Origin: Blautia obeum ATCC 29174
GTDB lineage: Bacteria > Bacillota > Clostridia > Lachnospirales > Lachnospiraceae
NCBI RefSeq assembly: GCF_025147765.1
Contig: NZ_CP102265.1
Coordinates: 875,001-939,000, forward strand
Direction of reading: 5' to 3'
Length of the DNA stretch: 64,000 nt
How positions within the stretch are numbered: the stretch's first letter is position 1; each line of letters starts with the position of its first letter. The notes beneath the pieces are model-generated. The model was given only the letters and a program-made list of their open reading frames with translations, did no database searches and had not been told where the DNA came from. This document shows, in pieces, positions 34,066 to 43,234 of the stretch. Both the position numbers and the translations under genes were made by a program.

Positions 34066-35298
34066 ATGGAATACATGCAGCTGAGCCTGGATGATTACAT
34101 ACAGTGCAAAAATGATATCAAAAACAATCTGGGAACAATCGTAAAGAGCTTTGTCCGGATCGGATGGCAGCTGAGCCGAATAGATAAATCCGGAGCATAC
34201 AAAAACGATGGTTACAATACCATCGCAGAATTTGCCAAAGCGGAATATGGCATGAGTGCAACAGGGACAAGCCGGTTCATCCGTGTATATGAAAAATATT
34301 CCGTGCCCGGTGATACTCCGGAACTGAGGGATGAGTATAAAGATTACAACCGATCACAGCTGGAAGAGATGCTGCAGATCCCAGAAGAAGATCACGAGAT
34401 GATCCGGCCGGAAGCACACAAAGAAGATATCCGTGAGCTGAACCGGTTCAACAGGGAAAATGAATCAAATCCGGACAATCTTCTGGACTGGAAGAATGCA
34501 CAGACAACAGAAGAAAAGATACAGGCGACCATATACGAATTCTGGCATGACAACCGGGATGCCATGAATACATTCTTTGGATCCGACATGGAAATGAGAG
34601 ATCTTGCAGAAATGATATCCCCATCTGGCAGCAGGAGTTACCGGAAAGGAACTGTATTCCTAATGTTCTATGGCATGGACACAGAAATCCTTGTAAAAGT
34701 GTTTGGTGATGATCCGGTAAAGATGACATACCAGGAATTTGCCGACCGGACAAGACAGATCTTCGAAGGGGCAGCAGGAGACCGTGCTTGGGAGACTTGC
34801 TTCGGTGAAGCTGTTGAGTCCAACAAAATCGAACAGACAGAACAGCTCCAGGAGCAGGAAGACCAGATACCGGGACAGGACAGAATCCAGAACCATCCGG
34901 AATATATGCCAGAACCGGAAATTGCGCCGGCGCAAAAAAATGAGGAACAGAAATATAACAAGCAGCAGGCAAGGATTGACCGAGAAACAAAGAAGAAACT
35001 TCAGGAGCAGGAAGACCAGGAGAAAATGGAACATCTTCCATCAGATGAGCCAAAGAAGACGAAGCAGCTCAGGATGGCGGCATCATATTACGATGATGTT
35101 CTTTCTGGAAAGATGTCTTTCTGGTTCTGCAAGAATGACAATTTTCACGTAGGAGACAGCCTGGACCTTATGGAATTCAAAGAAGGCAGGCATACAGGCA
35201 GGAACATCCAGACAGAGATCACATACATACTTGAAGATTATACCGGTCTGGAAGATGGATATTGCATTTTGGCAATTAAAGTAACGGGTGCTATCTAA
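34066..35298 (+). CDS. Phage protein with C-terminal DUF3850 (ASCH-like) domain
   Basis: This 410-residue protein has a helical N-terminus (GTIVKSFVRIGWQLSRIDKS) like phage DNA-associated proteins, a charged middle with EQEDQ-rich linkers, and a C-terminal ASCH-like domain (FHVGDSLDLMEFKEGRHTGR, then ITYILEDYTGLEDGYCILAIKV). The ASCH fold suggests RNA or nucleotide binding. It carries one copy of the TTGCGCCGGCGCAA palindrome within its coding sequence. Confidence 0.7.
   Translation: MEYMQLSLDDYIQCKNDIKNNLGTIVKSFVRIGWQLSRIDKSGAYKNDGYNTIAEFAKAEYGMSATGTSRFIRVYEKYSVPGDTPELRDEYKDYNRSQLEEMLQIPEEDHEMIRPEAHKEDIRELNRFNRENESNPDNLLDWKNAQTTEEKIQATIYEFWHDNRDAMNTFFGSDMEMRDLAEMISPSGSRSYRKGTVFLMFYGMDTEILVKVFGDDPVKMTYQEFADRTRQIFEGAAGDRAWETCFGEAVESNKIEQTEQLQEQEDQIPGQDRIQNHPEYMPEPEIAPAQKNEEQKYNKQQARIDRETKKKLQEQEDQEKMEHLPSDEPKKTKQLRMAASYYDDVLSGKMSFWFCKNDNFHVGDSLDLMEFKEGRHTGRNIQTEITYILEDYTGLEDGYCILAIKVTGAI
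34922..34935. repeat. Palindrome TTGCGCCGGCGCAA, copy 1
   Basis: A perfect 14-bp palindrome, here inside the DUF3850 gene encoding IAPAQ. Identical copies at 44093-44106 and 60859-60872. Confidence 0.85.
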
Positions 35299-35360
35299 AA
35301 TCACATATATCTCACACAGGAGGAGGTGCCTGTATAGCCTCCTCCGGAAAGGAGCGGAAC

Positions 35361-35723
35361 ATGGATCAGTCAGGATTGATTTTTCCAAAGACACAAAAGA
35401 AAAAGAAGAAGAGAATGAAACATCTCAAAAGTCTTCTGCATGAGAAAAATGGGACATGCTATCTCTGCATGCTCCTGGACGGGAATTACAAGAAACATCT
35501 GTTTATAGATGAGCATCATATATTTGGAGGACCCAACCGGAAACATTCCGAAGAAACTGGGATGAAGGTATGGCTCTGCCTGGATCACCACACAATGGGA
35601 CCGCTGGCAGTGCACAACTGCCCGGAAACAATGAGGCTGTTGCACCGGATCGGGCAGCAAGAGTATGAGAGGACGCACAGCCGGCAGCAGTTCATAGAAA
35701 TATTCGGAAAGAGCTATTTATAA
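35361..35723 (+). CDS. HNH-like zinc-binding phage protein
   Basis: This 120-residue protein has CYLC, then DEHHIFGGPNRKHSEE, then WLCLDHHTMGPLAVH, a Cys/His pattern close to HNH nucleases in the phage recombination-associated DUF968-like group. Basic N-terminal KKKKKRMKHLK. AAAGGAGCGGAAC precedes ATG 35361. A role in recombination or junction processing is likely but unproven. Confidence 0.7.
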   Translation: MDQSGLIFPKTQKKKKKRMKHLKSLLHEKNGTCYLCMLLDGNYKKHLFIDEHHIFGGPNRKHSEETGMKVWLCLDHHTMGPLAVHNCPETMRLLHRIGQQEYERTHSRQQFIEIFGKSYL

Positions 35724-35734
35724 GGAGAATGTGT

Positions 35735-35893
35735 ATGGAAGATAAGACATGTAAGACCTGTAAAGACAATGATGACGGCCTTTGCGACCGCAAAGGGATC
35801 CTGGTGGAAGATGATGATGAATGTGCTGATCATAAGCCAGACTGGAGAGAATCCATGATGCGTAATTTCCTGAGAGGGCATCAATATGGATAA
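35735..35893 (+). CDS. Small cysteine-rich phage protein
   Basis: This 52-residue protein opens MEDKTCKTCKDNDDGLCDRKG with cysteines in CxxC and a third at DLC-like spacing, then an acidic centre. It may bind zinc. It overlaps the next gene by 8 bp. TAAGGAGA precedes ATG 35735. Confidence 0.65.
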   Translation: MEDKTCKTCKDNDDGLCDRKGILVEDDDECADHKPDWRESMMRNFLRGHQYG

Positions 35894-36353
35894 AGTGGAA
35901 ATAGCAAAAGAAACATTGCAAAATTACATAGATAAAAGATACTCACAGACACAGATTGCTGTAGAGCTGGGAGTCTCACAAGGAACTGTATTCAAGAAAA
36001 TGAAGGAATACGGTCTGAAGACCAAAACAAAGCAAAGCACCTATGATGAACAAGTTGTGATCAAGATGCTGCAGAACGGATGCACATCAAAACAGATTGC
36101 AGAATATTTTGGAACATGCTCGGAAACGGTAACAAACTGGATCAGGAAGTACGGCTTAGGTAAATACCGAAAAGAAAAAGAACCGCAGAAAGTATTTGAT
36201 ACAAAGAAATGTCGGACATGTATCTATGGAACACGGAAAGAGCTTGCAAAAGTATACAAATGCGATTATTACGGTAAAACCGGCCATAGCCGGAATATGG
36301 GACAGCCGGAAGCAGAATGTTCGAAATATGTAAAAGGAAAGAGGAAAAGATGA
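35886..36353 (+). CDS. Phage DNA-binding protein with two helix-turn-helix motifs
   Basis: This 155-residue protein has two resolvase-like helix-turn-helix segments (YSQTQIAVELGVSQGTVFKK and CTSKQIAEYFGTCSETVTNW) and a C-terminal cysteine cluster (CRTCIYG, CDYYGKTGHSR, ECSKYV) suggestive of a zinc knuckle. It is probably a regulator of phage genes. Confidence 0.7.
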   Translation: MDKVEIAKETLQNYIDKRYSQTQIAVELGVSQGTVFKKMKEYGLKTKTKQSTYDEQVVIKMLQNGCTSKQIAEYFGTCSETVTNWIRKYGLGKYRKEKEPQKVFDTKKCRTCIYGTRKELAKVYKCDYYGKTGHSRNMGQPEAECSKYVKGKRKR

Positions 36354-36637
36354 TAGAGATATTAGATATCAAAGATGCAGAACCAAATAAAAGTAACTGG
36401 ATTCCGATCAGTGATATGCCGAATTGTTGTGGTTATCCAGTGTTACTTACAGTTGAGAATAAATTTGGACAAAGAGGTGTCTGCAAGGCTTTCACGAATT
36501 ATATGAAAGAGGGAAAACAGCTTTTCTATACAAACGAAAAGGAATTCTGTTCAGAATTAACCTCAAGCAAATTAAGCGAATCCTGGAAACCAATTGCCTG
36601 GATGCCACTTCCGGAGTGCTATAAGGAGACGGAATAA
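36350..36637 (+). CDS. DUF551 domain protein
   Basis: This 95-residue protein contains the DUF551 pattern WIPISDMPNCCGYPVLLTVE and ends WKPIAWMPLPECYKE. The family is widespread in phages and has no assigned function. The start at ATG 36350, just past GAGGAAAAG, overlaps the preceding stop. Confidence 0.75.
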   Translation: MIEILDIKDAEPNKSNWIPISDMPNCCGYPVLLTVENKFGQRGVCKAFTNYMKEGKQLFYTNEKEFCSELTSSKLSESWKPIAWMPLPECYKETE

Positions 36638-36744
36638 TGAAGAGATTAATACATTGGATATTCAGAGCTAGAAAGAAACAGTGCAGACATTGCTGTCTGA
36701 CCTGTGAATATTGGGATATATGCATAAAGGATGAAGGTGAATAG
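36637..36744 (+). CDS. Very small cysteine-rich phage protein
   Basis: This 35-residue protein (ATG 36637, with ATAAGGAGACGGAATA upstream) has a basic start and the cluster CRHCCLTCEYWDIC, which could coordinate a metal. No family recognised. Confidence 0.5.
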   Translation: MKRLIHWIFRARKKQCRHCCLTCEYWDICIKDEGE

Positions 36745-36746
36745 CT

Positions 36747-36935
36747 ATGGCATACAGAAATCATGAAGGATATCCGGATCCAACAGCTGGTGAAGCTATT
36801 AGAGGTGAAGGACATATGCCAGAACAGATATACAGAGATTACTGTATCCTTCGGGCAATGGCATACAGGATGGGACTGGAGATAACAGAGATCAGAGACA
36901 GAAAAACCAAGAAGAAATGGAAACGGGGAGGCTGA
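36747..36935 (+). CDS. Small phage hypothetical protein
   Basis: This 62-residue protein opens MAYRNHEGYPDPTAGEAIRG. Proteins with this opening are common in Lachnospiraceae phages ahead of the late regulator gene; function unknown. GAAGGTGA precedes the ATG. Confidence 0.65.
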   Translation: MAYRNHEGYPDPTAGEAIRGEGHMPEQIYRDYCILRAMAYRMGLEITEIRDRKTKKKWKRGG

Positions 36936-36939
36936 CATC

Positions 36940-37362
36940 ATGGACAAGAGAATTCTGGAAGAGTACATAGATGCATGTGAGGTGATCAAAGAGACTGAGG
37001 CAGAAATCCACAAGCTGGAGGAAAGAAAGAGTATCACAGCAAATGAGACTGTATCTGGAAGTAATCCGGAATTTCCTTACAACCCACAACATTTTAAAGT
37101 ACAGGGAACGACATATTCTTATTCAGACGATATCAGACTCAGAAACAAGAAAGAGATCCTACGAGAGAAGAAAGAGAAGGCTGAGCAGTTGAAACTGCAG
37201 GTTGAAGTATGGATGATATCAATCCCATTCCGGATGCAGCGGATTATTAAATACAAGATCTTCGAGGAAATGACCTGGCAGCAGGTAGCAGATCGGATGG
37301 GACGCAGAGGAACAGCAGAGAGTATCAAGAAAGAATTTCAAAGATTTTTTGAAAAAAATTAA
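36940..37362 (+). CDS. Late-gene transcription regulator (ArpU/RinA-like)
   Basis: This 140-residue protein has an N-terminal coiled coil and a C-terminal sigma-factor-like helix-turn-helix (RIIKYKIFEEMTWQQVADRM, then SIKKEFQRFF). Such proteins drive late transcription in Gram-positive phages. It is placed immediately before the packaging genes, with the repeat-bearing promoter region 37367-37408 directly downstream. Confidence 0.75.
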   Translation: MDKRILEEYIDACEVIKETEAEIHKLEERKSITANETVSGSNPEFPYNPQHFKVQGTTYSYSDDIRLRNKKEILREKKEKAEQLKLQVEVWMISIPFRMQRIIKYKIFEEMTWQQVADRMGRRGTAESIKKEFQRFFEKN

Positions 37363-37366
37363 AGTT

Positions 37367-37408
37367 TGTCCCAAATGTCCCACATGTCCCGATAAAAGAT
37401 GCTATAGT
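37367..37408 (+). promoter_or_regulatory. Candidate late promoter with TGTCCC repeats
   Basis: TGTCCC occurs at 37367, 37376 and 37385, a 9-bp period, followed 12 bp later by the -10-like TATAGT (37403-37408). No normal -35 is present, so the repeats probably bind the late activator. A hairpin CAAAACGTCC/GGACGTTTTG (about 37547-37578) lies before the next gene. The gap 37363-37615 holds no other gene. Confidence 0.55.
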
Positions 37409-37615
37409 ATATCATGAACGAATTGGAGATATCCAAGACGTTCGATTTTCTTTTCTCATAAGTATCTCCCCATGGAGCGGGTTAATGCTTATCCCGATGA
37501 CTGGTGTCCGGTCCGAAAAGCATATTCCAAACTACATACATTTTTGCAAAACGTCCTGTAGAAATATGGGACGTTTTGTAGTATTATGAAGAAAATATAT
37601 GTGGGAGGAAATATC

Positions 37616-38425
37616 ATGGGGGAAACAAAAAAAGAAAGAGAACAGTGTTTTGTTATTATGCCAATTAGTGATCAAGGTGATTACCCAACAGATCATTTTG
37701 ATAAAATTTATGCTCAGATTTTTAAACCAGCTATTGAATCGGCAGGATATGAGGCTTATAGAGTTGATGAAAACAAAATATGTGATTCGATAATGAAAAA
37801 AATATTTGACGCATTATATAGATGCCCTATGGCAATATGTGATTTAAGTAATCGTAATCCAAATGTTTTGTATGAACTTGGGATAAGGCAGGCATATGAC
37901 AAACCTGTTGTTTTAGTTCAAGATGATAAAACTGATAAAATATTTGATATATCTGGTATTAATACAGTGTATTATAAAAGTGATAGATTGTATGAAAATA
38001 TACTTGAGGCGAGAAAAAAAATAACAGAAGCGATTATATCAACAAGGGATGGTAAAGAAAATTCAATTATAAAAATATGGCAAGCCATGGCTGCTGATAT
38101 TTCCCATGATTCAATGTCAAGCGAAGATAAACTTGAAATTATGATTCGTAGTATGATGCAGGATATTCAGGAATTGAAAATGGAGCAAAGAAATACTAGA
38201 GATTTAAAAATGACGAATAGTTATAATTCAATTATAATTGAGTTAAAACCAGGAATAACAAAGAAGGAAATAGCTATTGTAATGAAGAATATTGAGAACC
38301 AATGTAAAGTTCCAATAACGTGGAGTGTGCGAAATGGTAAATTATATACGGATCTTGAATGTGATGTACTTAGAACTTTTGACATTTGGGAAGAGATAGA
38401 TAGATTAGGAATAATATGTTTGTAA
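37616..38425 (+). CDS. TIR-like/nucleoside deoxyribosyltransferase-like protein, candidate defence gene
   Basis: This 269-residue protein has an N-terminal flavodoxin-like fold related to TIR and nucleoside deoxyribosyltransferase domains: CFVIMPISDQG (11-21), YRCPMAICDLSNRNPNVLYE (68-87, possible catalytic E87) and YDKPVVLVQDD. The C-terminal half is helical with no known domain. In many bacteria such domains act as NAD- or nucleotide-cleaving effectors in phage defence. Codon use is AT-richer than neighbours, and a GGGAGG ribosome site and own terminator suggest an inserted accessory gene. Function is inferred. Confidence 0.65.
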   Translation: MGETKKEREQCFVIMPISDQGDYPTDHFDKIYAQIFKPAIESAGYEAYRVDENKICDSIMKKIFDALYRCPMAICDLSNRNPNVLYELGIRQAYDKPVVLVQDDKTDKIFDISGINTVYYKSDRLYENILEARKKITEAIISTRDGKENSIIKIWQAMAADISHDSMSSEDKLEIMIRSMMQDIQELKMEQRNTRDLKMTNSYNSIIIELKPGITKKEIAIVMKNIENQCKVPITWSVRNGKLYTDLECDVLRTFDIWEEIDRLGIICL

Positions 38426-38441
38426 ATATATGCTAACATAG

Positions 38442-38463
38442 AGCACCCTTCGGGGTGCTTTTC
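38442..38463 (+). terminator. Terminator after TIR-like gene
   Basis: AGCACCC-TTCG-GGGTGCT with TTTTCT following. It isolates the accessory gene from the packaging operon. Confidence 0.85.
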
Positions 38464-38510
38464 TAATGCCAATTTTCATACAGCGTGCACAGTATTTGAG
38501 AGGTGAGCTT

Positions 38511-38933
38511 ATGCCAATATATAAACGATGCAGCCGATGTGGGAAGAGAATACAGACCGGCAGCAGATGTCCATGTCAGAAAGAAAGGCACAGAGAGTAT
38601 GACAGATACAGTCGGGATAATAAGAGTAAGAAGTTTTATGATAGTGCAGAATGGCAACGAATCAGAGAGAATGTGTTGGACATGGATCAATACATAGATG
38701 TTTACATGTATATGACAGAAGGCGTTGTGATACGGGCGGATACTGTCCACCACGTAATTCCATTAAGGGATGACTGGAATAAAAGAAATGATCCGGATAA
38801 TCTTATGAGCTTGAATCATGACACACACAGTAAAATAGAGCAAATATATAAAACAGATAAAGGAAAAATACAGATAGAATTACAGAAAATGCTGAACGAA
38901 TACCGTGAATTGGTAAGGCAGGGGGCGGTGTAA
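38511..38933 (+). CDS. HNH endonuclease
   Basis: This 140-residue protein has N-terminal zinc CxxC pairs (CSRCGKRIQTGSRCPC), then the HNH core VHHVIPLRDDWNKRNDPDNL, followed by HDTHSK. HNH proteins next to terminase take part in DNA packaging cleavage in HK97-like phages. The start is at ATG 38511 behind AGGTGAG. A GC-rich hairpin (about 38943-38970) separates it from the terminase genes. Confidence 0.88.
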   Translation: MPIYKRCSRCGKRIQTGSRCPCQKERHREYDRYSRDNKSKKFYDSAEWQRIRENVLDMDQYIDVYMYMTEGVVIRADTVHHVIPLRDDWNKRNDPDNLMSLNHDTHSKIEQIYKTDKGKIQIELQKMLNEYRELVRQGAV

Positions 38934-39026
38934 AAGTTTGGAGCGATTGCTCCAGACCGCACTGCCCCTTTTCTTCACACAAATTTCTAAATACTTAAAA
39001 AAAGTTGGCAGAAAGGAGGAATGAGA

Positions 39027-39509
39027 GTGGGAAGACCGAGAAAACCATTGGAAATGCAGAGAGGAAACCTCACTGTGATAAGCATGGAACGCAGAAAAAA
39101 TGAAGAAAAAAAAGTAAAAACCGGATCGAGCCAGCTCAGCAGACCTTCGGATTGGCTAATCGATGAAGTGGCAGTGAAAGAATGGAAAAGAATCGTAAAA
39201 GAACTGAAAAAAATAAATCTTATTGGAAATCTGGATAGAAATAACCTGGGCGGCTACTGTAATGCTTTCGCAAATTATGTAAAAGCTACAAATATTTTAA
39301 GAGATCAGACATTTTACATAGATCGCGAGACACGTAATGGAGTGATTGTGGTAAAGAATCCTATGGTAGATATCCAGAAAGGATATGCTGAGGAAATGAG
39401 AAGATTTGCTTCATTATGTGGCTTAACTATAGATGCAAGGCTGAAGGCAGCAGCTATAAAGACAGATAAAACACAAGAAGATATTACAAAGAAGTTTGGT
39501 AATATATGA
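39027..39509 (+). CDS. Terminase small subunit, P27 family
   Basis: This 160-residue protein opens MGRPRKPLEMQRGN, the usual P27 start, and continues with LSRPSDWLIDEVAVKEWKR. It recognises the packaging site. GTG 39027 is preferred over ATG 39021 because it gives 8 bp to AAAGGAGG and matches the family N-terminus. It overlaps the large subunit by 4 bp. Confidence 0.92.
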   Translation: MGRPRKPLEMQRGNLTVISMERRKNEEKKVKTGSSQLSRPSDWLIDEVAVKEWKRIVKELKKINLIGNLDRNNLGGYCNAFANYVKATNILRDQTFYIDRETRNGVIVVKNPMVDIQKGYAEEMRRFASLCGLTIDARLKAAAIKTDKTQEDITKKFGNI

Positions 39510-41272
39510 CGATTAAAGAGGAATTACAGGAATATGCCAGGCAGTGCCTTAGCGGCGTAATAATATCCGGAAAGAAACATAAGTGGGCCTGCAGGAGATT
39601 TTTAGAGGACTGCAAAAAAGAAGAGGCAGCTTTAAGCTTGAAGGAGCCGTGGCCTTACATTTGGAATGAAGAAGAAGCAAATGGAATTGTTGAATGGTTC
39701 AGCCTGCTCAGACATTCAAAAGGAGATCTTGCGGGACAGCCGATTGTCTTAACGGTATGGCAGAAATTCAATTTGTGCCAATTGTATGGTTGGAGAGAAA
39801 GAGCAACTGGATATAAAAGATTCCGACAATCGTTTATAGAGGTTGGAAGAAAAAATGCAAAGTCACAAATGGAAGCAGGAGTAGCTTTATATGAAATATC
39901 TGTCTGGTCTACTCGAAATCAGGAAAATTACGAATATTATACAGCAGGTACTAAGCGCGATCAGTCAAAAATCATATTGAATGAAGCAAAATTAATGCTG
40001 AATAATTCACCGTTAAAGACTAAATTCAAGCTCACACGTGATGCAGTCTTTCATAGAAAAACAGGCAGTTTTATCAAAGCTCTGTCGAAGGAAGACGGAC
40101 AGAATGGTGATGGTACTAATCCGGCCGGGTTGATCTTGGACGAATATCATCAGCATAAAACAACTGAATTCTATGATCTAGGACTTGGCTCTAATACAAA
40201 AGAGCCGTTACTGATGATCATTACGACAGCCGGAATGGATCTGACCTATCCCTGCTACACACAGGAGTATACATATTGTTCAAAGATACTTAATCCGGAT
40301 ATAGATATTGATAATGATAAATATCTGGTTGATATTTGTGAAGTTGATCCGGAGGATTATAAAGAGAATCTTGAAAATCTGGAAGATGAGAGATTGTGGG
40401 AAAAAGCAAATCCGATAAGGATGAGTTACGAAAATGGTAGAGAAAAGATCAGGGATGCGTGGAAGGTTGCAAAAAGTATTCCTGAGAAGATGACTGCATT
40501 TCTGACAAAGATGCTCAATATCTGGGTACAGGCAAAAGAAAACGGCTACATGGACATGGCAAAGTGGAATGCCTGTGAAGTTTGTGAGATTCCGATTGAC
40601 ACAAAAGGGATGGATGTATATGTCGGATTTGATATGTCGGCAAAGATTGACTTAACTTCAGTAGCATTTGTTATCCCATTTAAGAGTGAAGAACTGGATG
40701 AAAATGATGAACCGATTGTAAAATATATTGTATATTCGCATTCGTTTATACCGAACAGAGAAAAACTTTGTGAAAGGAAGGCAAAAGATAAAGTAGACTA
40801 TGATGCATGGGAGAGACAGGGATTCCTGACGGTCACGGAGACACCGATTGTTAATCAGGATGCTGTAATGAAATATGTTTTGAAGGTATGTAGAGAAAAT
40901 GAATGGAAGATACATACACTATGTTTTGATCCAGCGAATGCAAGCAAATTGATGATGGATTTGTCTGATCAGGGATACGTTGTAGAAGAAGTATATCAAA
41001 GTCATAAATCACTGAATGAATCTACACAGGGATTCAGAGAACAGGTATATTCAAGAAATATCTTGTATACGCATAATCCACTTCTGAATTTTGCAATGAG
41101 CAATGCGGTTATCAGAAAAAATAATGGATTGATCAAGATTGATAAAGATGCCACAACAAAGCGAATCGATCCCGTTGATGCTGTTTTGTGTGCATACAAA
41201 CTCGCTATGTATCATGAGTTTTACCCTTCTGTATTGAAGGGAATAGATGAATTTTTGGAGAGTGACTGGTAA
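39506..41272 (+). CDS. Terminase large subunit
   Basis: This 588-residue packaging motor has an N-terminal ATPase with Walker A-like VGRKNAKSQ near residue 112 and Walker B LILDEYHQ near 209, and a C-terminal RNase H-like nuclease (VYVGFDMSAKIDLTS, then FDPANASKLMMDL). It pumps DNA into the prohead. The YmfN-type family is typical for HK97-like phages with an HNH partner. Confidence 0.95.
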   Translation: MTIKEELQEYARQCLSGVIISGKKHKWACRRFLEDCKKEEAALSLKEPWPYIWNEEEANGIVEWFSLLRHSKGDLAGQPIVLTVWQKFNLCQLYGWRERATGYKRFRQSFIEVGRKNAKSQMEAGVALYEISVWSTRNQENYEYYTAGTKRDQSKIILNEAKLMLNNSPLKTKFKLTRDAVFHRKTGSFIKALSKEDGQNGDGTNPAGLILDEYHQHKTTEFYDLGLGSNTKEPLLMIITTAGMDLTYPCYTQEYTYCSKILNPDIDIDNDKYLVDICEVDPEDYKENLENLEDERLWEKANPIRMSYENGREKIRDAWKVAKSIPEKMTAFLTKMLNIWVQAKENGYMDMAKWNACEVCEIPIDTKGMDVYVGFDMSAKIDLTSVAFVIPFKSEELDENDEPIVKYIVYSHSFIPNREKLCERKAKDKVDYDAWERQGFLTVTETPIVNQDAVMKYVLKVCRENEWKIHTLCFDPANASKLMMDLSDQGYVVEEVYQSHKSLNESTQGFREQVYSRNILYTHNPLLNFAMSNAVIRKNNGLIKIDKDATTKRIDPVDAVLCAYKLAMYHEFYPSVLKGIDEFLESDW

Positions 41273-42543
41273 TGAATATTGCGAAAAGGATAAAAAATGC
41301 AATACAGGCATTAAAAGGACAAACTGTAGAACTGAATGATAAAGAACTTTTAGAGTGGCTTGGAATATCTACGACAAATTATAAAGCAGTATCAGAAGTA
41401 ACATATTATACGTGTCTGAAATTACTTGCGGAAACATTGGGGAAAATGCCACTTAAATATTATCAACAGACAGAAAGAGGACGGATCCGTGCTGATCCTA
41501 CAACTGCCGGGATACTCATGAGTGTACGTCCAAATCCATATATGACACCAACGACTATGTGGACCACAGTTGAACAGAATTGTCAGCACTATGGAAATGG
41601 CTATATCTGGATAAGAGGAAAGTTCCTGCCGGCTAGATATGGTGGTCAATATCAGATTATGGATATGTGGCCAATGCAGAGTAACTATGTAACTCCAATC
41701 ATGGATGATGTTGGTATCTGGGGCGGAGAAGGAAAACTTTATTATCGATATAGTGATCCAAGAACAGGAAAACAGTATCTGTTTAAGGATAGTGAAGTGA
41801 TGCATTTTAAAACCTGGTACAGCCTGGATGGATTCATGGGAGAGTCCGTGAGAAGTATATTGTCTCATACGGTCGATGGAGCAAATGCCAGCCAGAGATA
41901 TATGAATCAATTGTACGAAAACGGGCTTACAGCAAGAATGGCCATGCAATACACCGGAGATCTAAGCGATGAGAAAGTGAAAAAATTACAGAAAAAGTTC
42001 GCCGATGGTTTGTCAGGACCTCAGAATGCAGGAAAAATCGTGCCGGTTCCCATAGGATTGACATTGACTCCATTGAATGTAAGCCTGGCAGATGCTCAGT
42101 TTTTCGAATTGAGAAAATACAGCGCTTTACAGATTGCCGGTGCGTTTGGAATTAAGCCAAACCAGATTAATAATTATGAAAAGTCCAGTTATTCAAATAG
42201 TGAGACACAGCAGCTGGCTTTTTTAGTAGAAACCATGTCATACAGAATCAAAATGTATGAGGAAGAAATCAATGGAAAAGTCTTAATGCCGGATGAGATT
42301 GCTGATCAAAAGTTTTACAAATTCAATGAACGGTCAATCTTAAGAACTGACAGTAAGACTCAGATGGAAAATCTTTCAAAAGCTGTAAATAATGGAATAT
42401 ACATGCCAAATGAAGCTAGAGAATATCTCGATATGCCGGCAGCTGATGGTGGAGATGTATTGATGGTCAATGGAAATTATATTCCTATAACACAAGTTGG
42501 AGCCCAGTATACTAAAGGAGGTGAAGGAAATGCTGACGATTAA
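41272..42543 (+). CDS. Portal protein (HK97 family)
   Basis: This 423-residue protein has the portal core YKAVSEVTYYTCLKLLAETLG, LLSVRPNPYMT-like LMSVRPNPYMTPTTMW, and SIEQLQ-type FGIKPNQINNYEKSSYSN. It forms the 12-fold ring at the capsid vertex. It overlaps terL by one base and the protease gene by 14 bp. Confidence 0.94.
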   Translation: MNIAKRIKNAIQALKGQTVELNDKELLEWLGISTTNYKAVSEVTYYTCLKLLAETLGKMPLKYYQQTERGRIRADPTTAGILMSVRPNPYMTPTTMWTTVEQNCQHYGNGYIWIRGKFLPARYGGQYQIMDMWPMQSNYVTPIMDDVGIWGGEGKLYYRYSDPRTGKQYLFKDSEVMHFKTWYSLDGFMGESVRSILSHTVDGANASQRYMNQLYENGLTARMAMQYTGDLSDEKVKKLQKKFADGLSGPQNAGKIVPVPIGLTLTPLNVSLADAQFFELRKYSALQIAGAFGIKPNQINNYEKSSYSNSETQQLAFLVETMSYRIKMYEEEINGKVLMPDEIADQKFYKFNERSILRTDSKTQMENLSKAVNNGIYMPNEAREYLDMPAADGGDVLMVNGNYIPITQVGAQYTKGGEGNADD

Positions 42544-43201
42544 TATCAAAGGAGACATTATCAGCAATGATGATAAATGGATTTACGACTGGTTTGAAAT
42601 GGATGCGACATGTCCTCGCGATGTGACGGATATTTTAAACAGCGCTGCAGTAGATGAGGAAATCGAAGTACTTGTGAATTCTGGTGGTGGATCTGTTATG
42701 GCCGGTCAGGAAATATATAGTGCCCTTAAACAGAAGAAAAATGTCGTGATCAAAATTCAGAGTATGGCCGGAAGTGCGGCTGGTGTCATAGCAATGGCTG
42801 GAAAGTGTCAGATGAGTCCTGTGGCAATGATCATGATACATAATGTATCTATGTCAGGAGCTTCTGGTGATTATCATGATATGCAGAAAAATGCAGAGAT
42901 TCTGAAGCAGATGAATTCAGCTTTGGCAGCTGCTTATACAGAAAAATCTGGACGTTCTTTAGATGAGATACTTAAGCTCATGGACAGAGAAACATGGCTT
43001 ACTGCAAACCAGTGCCTTGATTATGGATTTGTGGATGAGATTATGTCAGAACAGCATAATCAGCAGTATACAAACAGTTATAATGGTATGTGGCTGACTG
43101 ATGAATTGAGGCAGCAGGCAATCGAAGAAAAAAGAAATGTAGAAAACAAGAAAAAAGAAGCGAGAGAGTTAATTGAGGATTTAGACATGTATGGAGTCTG
43201 A
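42530..43201 (+). CDS. Head maturation protease (ClpP-type)
   Basis: This 223-residue protein has a ClpP fold with the catalytic serine in SMAGSAAGVIAMAG (about residue 84) and histidine in IMIHNVSM (about 104). It cleaves the capsid scaffold. The ATG at 42530 lies behind AAAGGAGGTGAAGGAA. Confidence 0.93.
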   Translation: MLTINIKGDIISNDDKWIYDWFEMDATCPRDVTDILNSAAVDEEIEVLVNSGGGSVMAGQEIYSALKQKKNVVIKIQSMAGSAAGVIAMAGKCQMSPVAMIMIHNVSMSGASGDYHDMQKNAEILKQMNSALAAAYTEKSGRSLDEILKLMDRETWLTANQCLDYGFVDEIMSEQHNQQYTNSYNGMWLTDELRQQAIEEKRNVENKKKEARELIEDLDMYGV

Positions 43202-43234
43202 ATCCTTTATTTTATTCAAAAGGAGAGCAAAAAA

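Noticed and set aside
37410..37460. Very short frame after the late promoter (about 15 codons)
   Set aside because: Too short and no ribosome site; likely non-coding leader.
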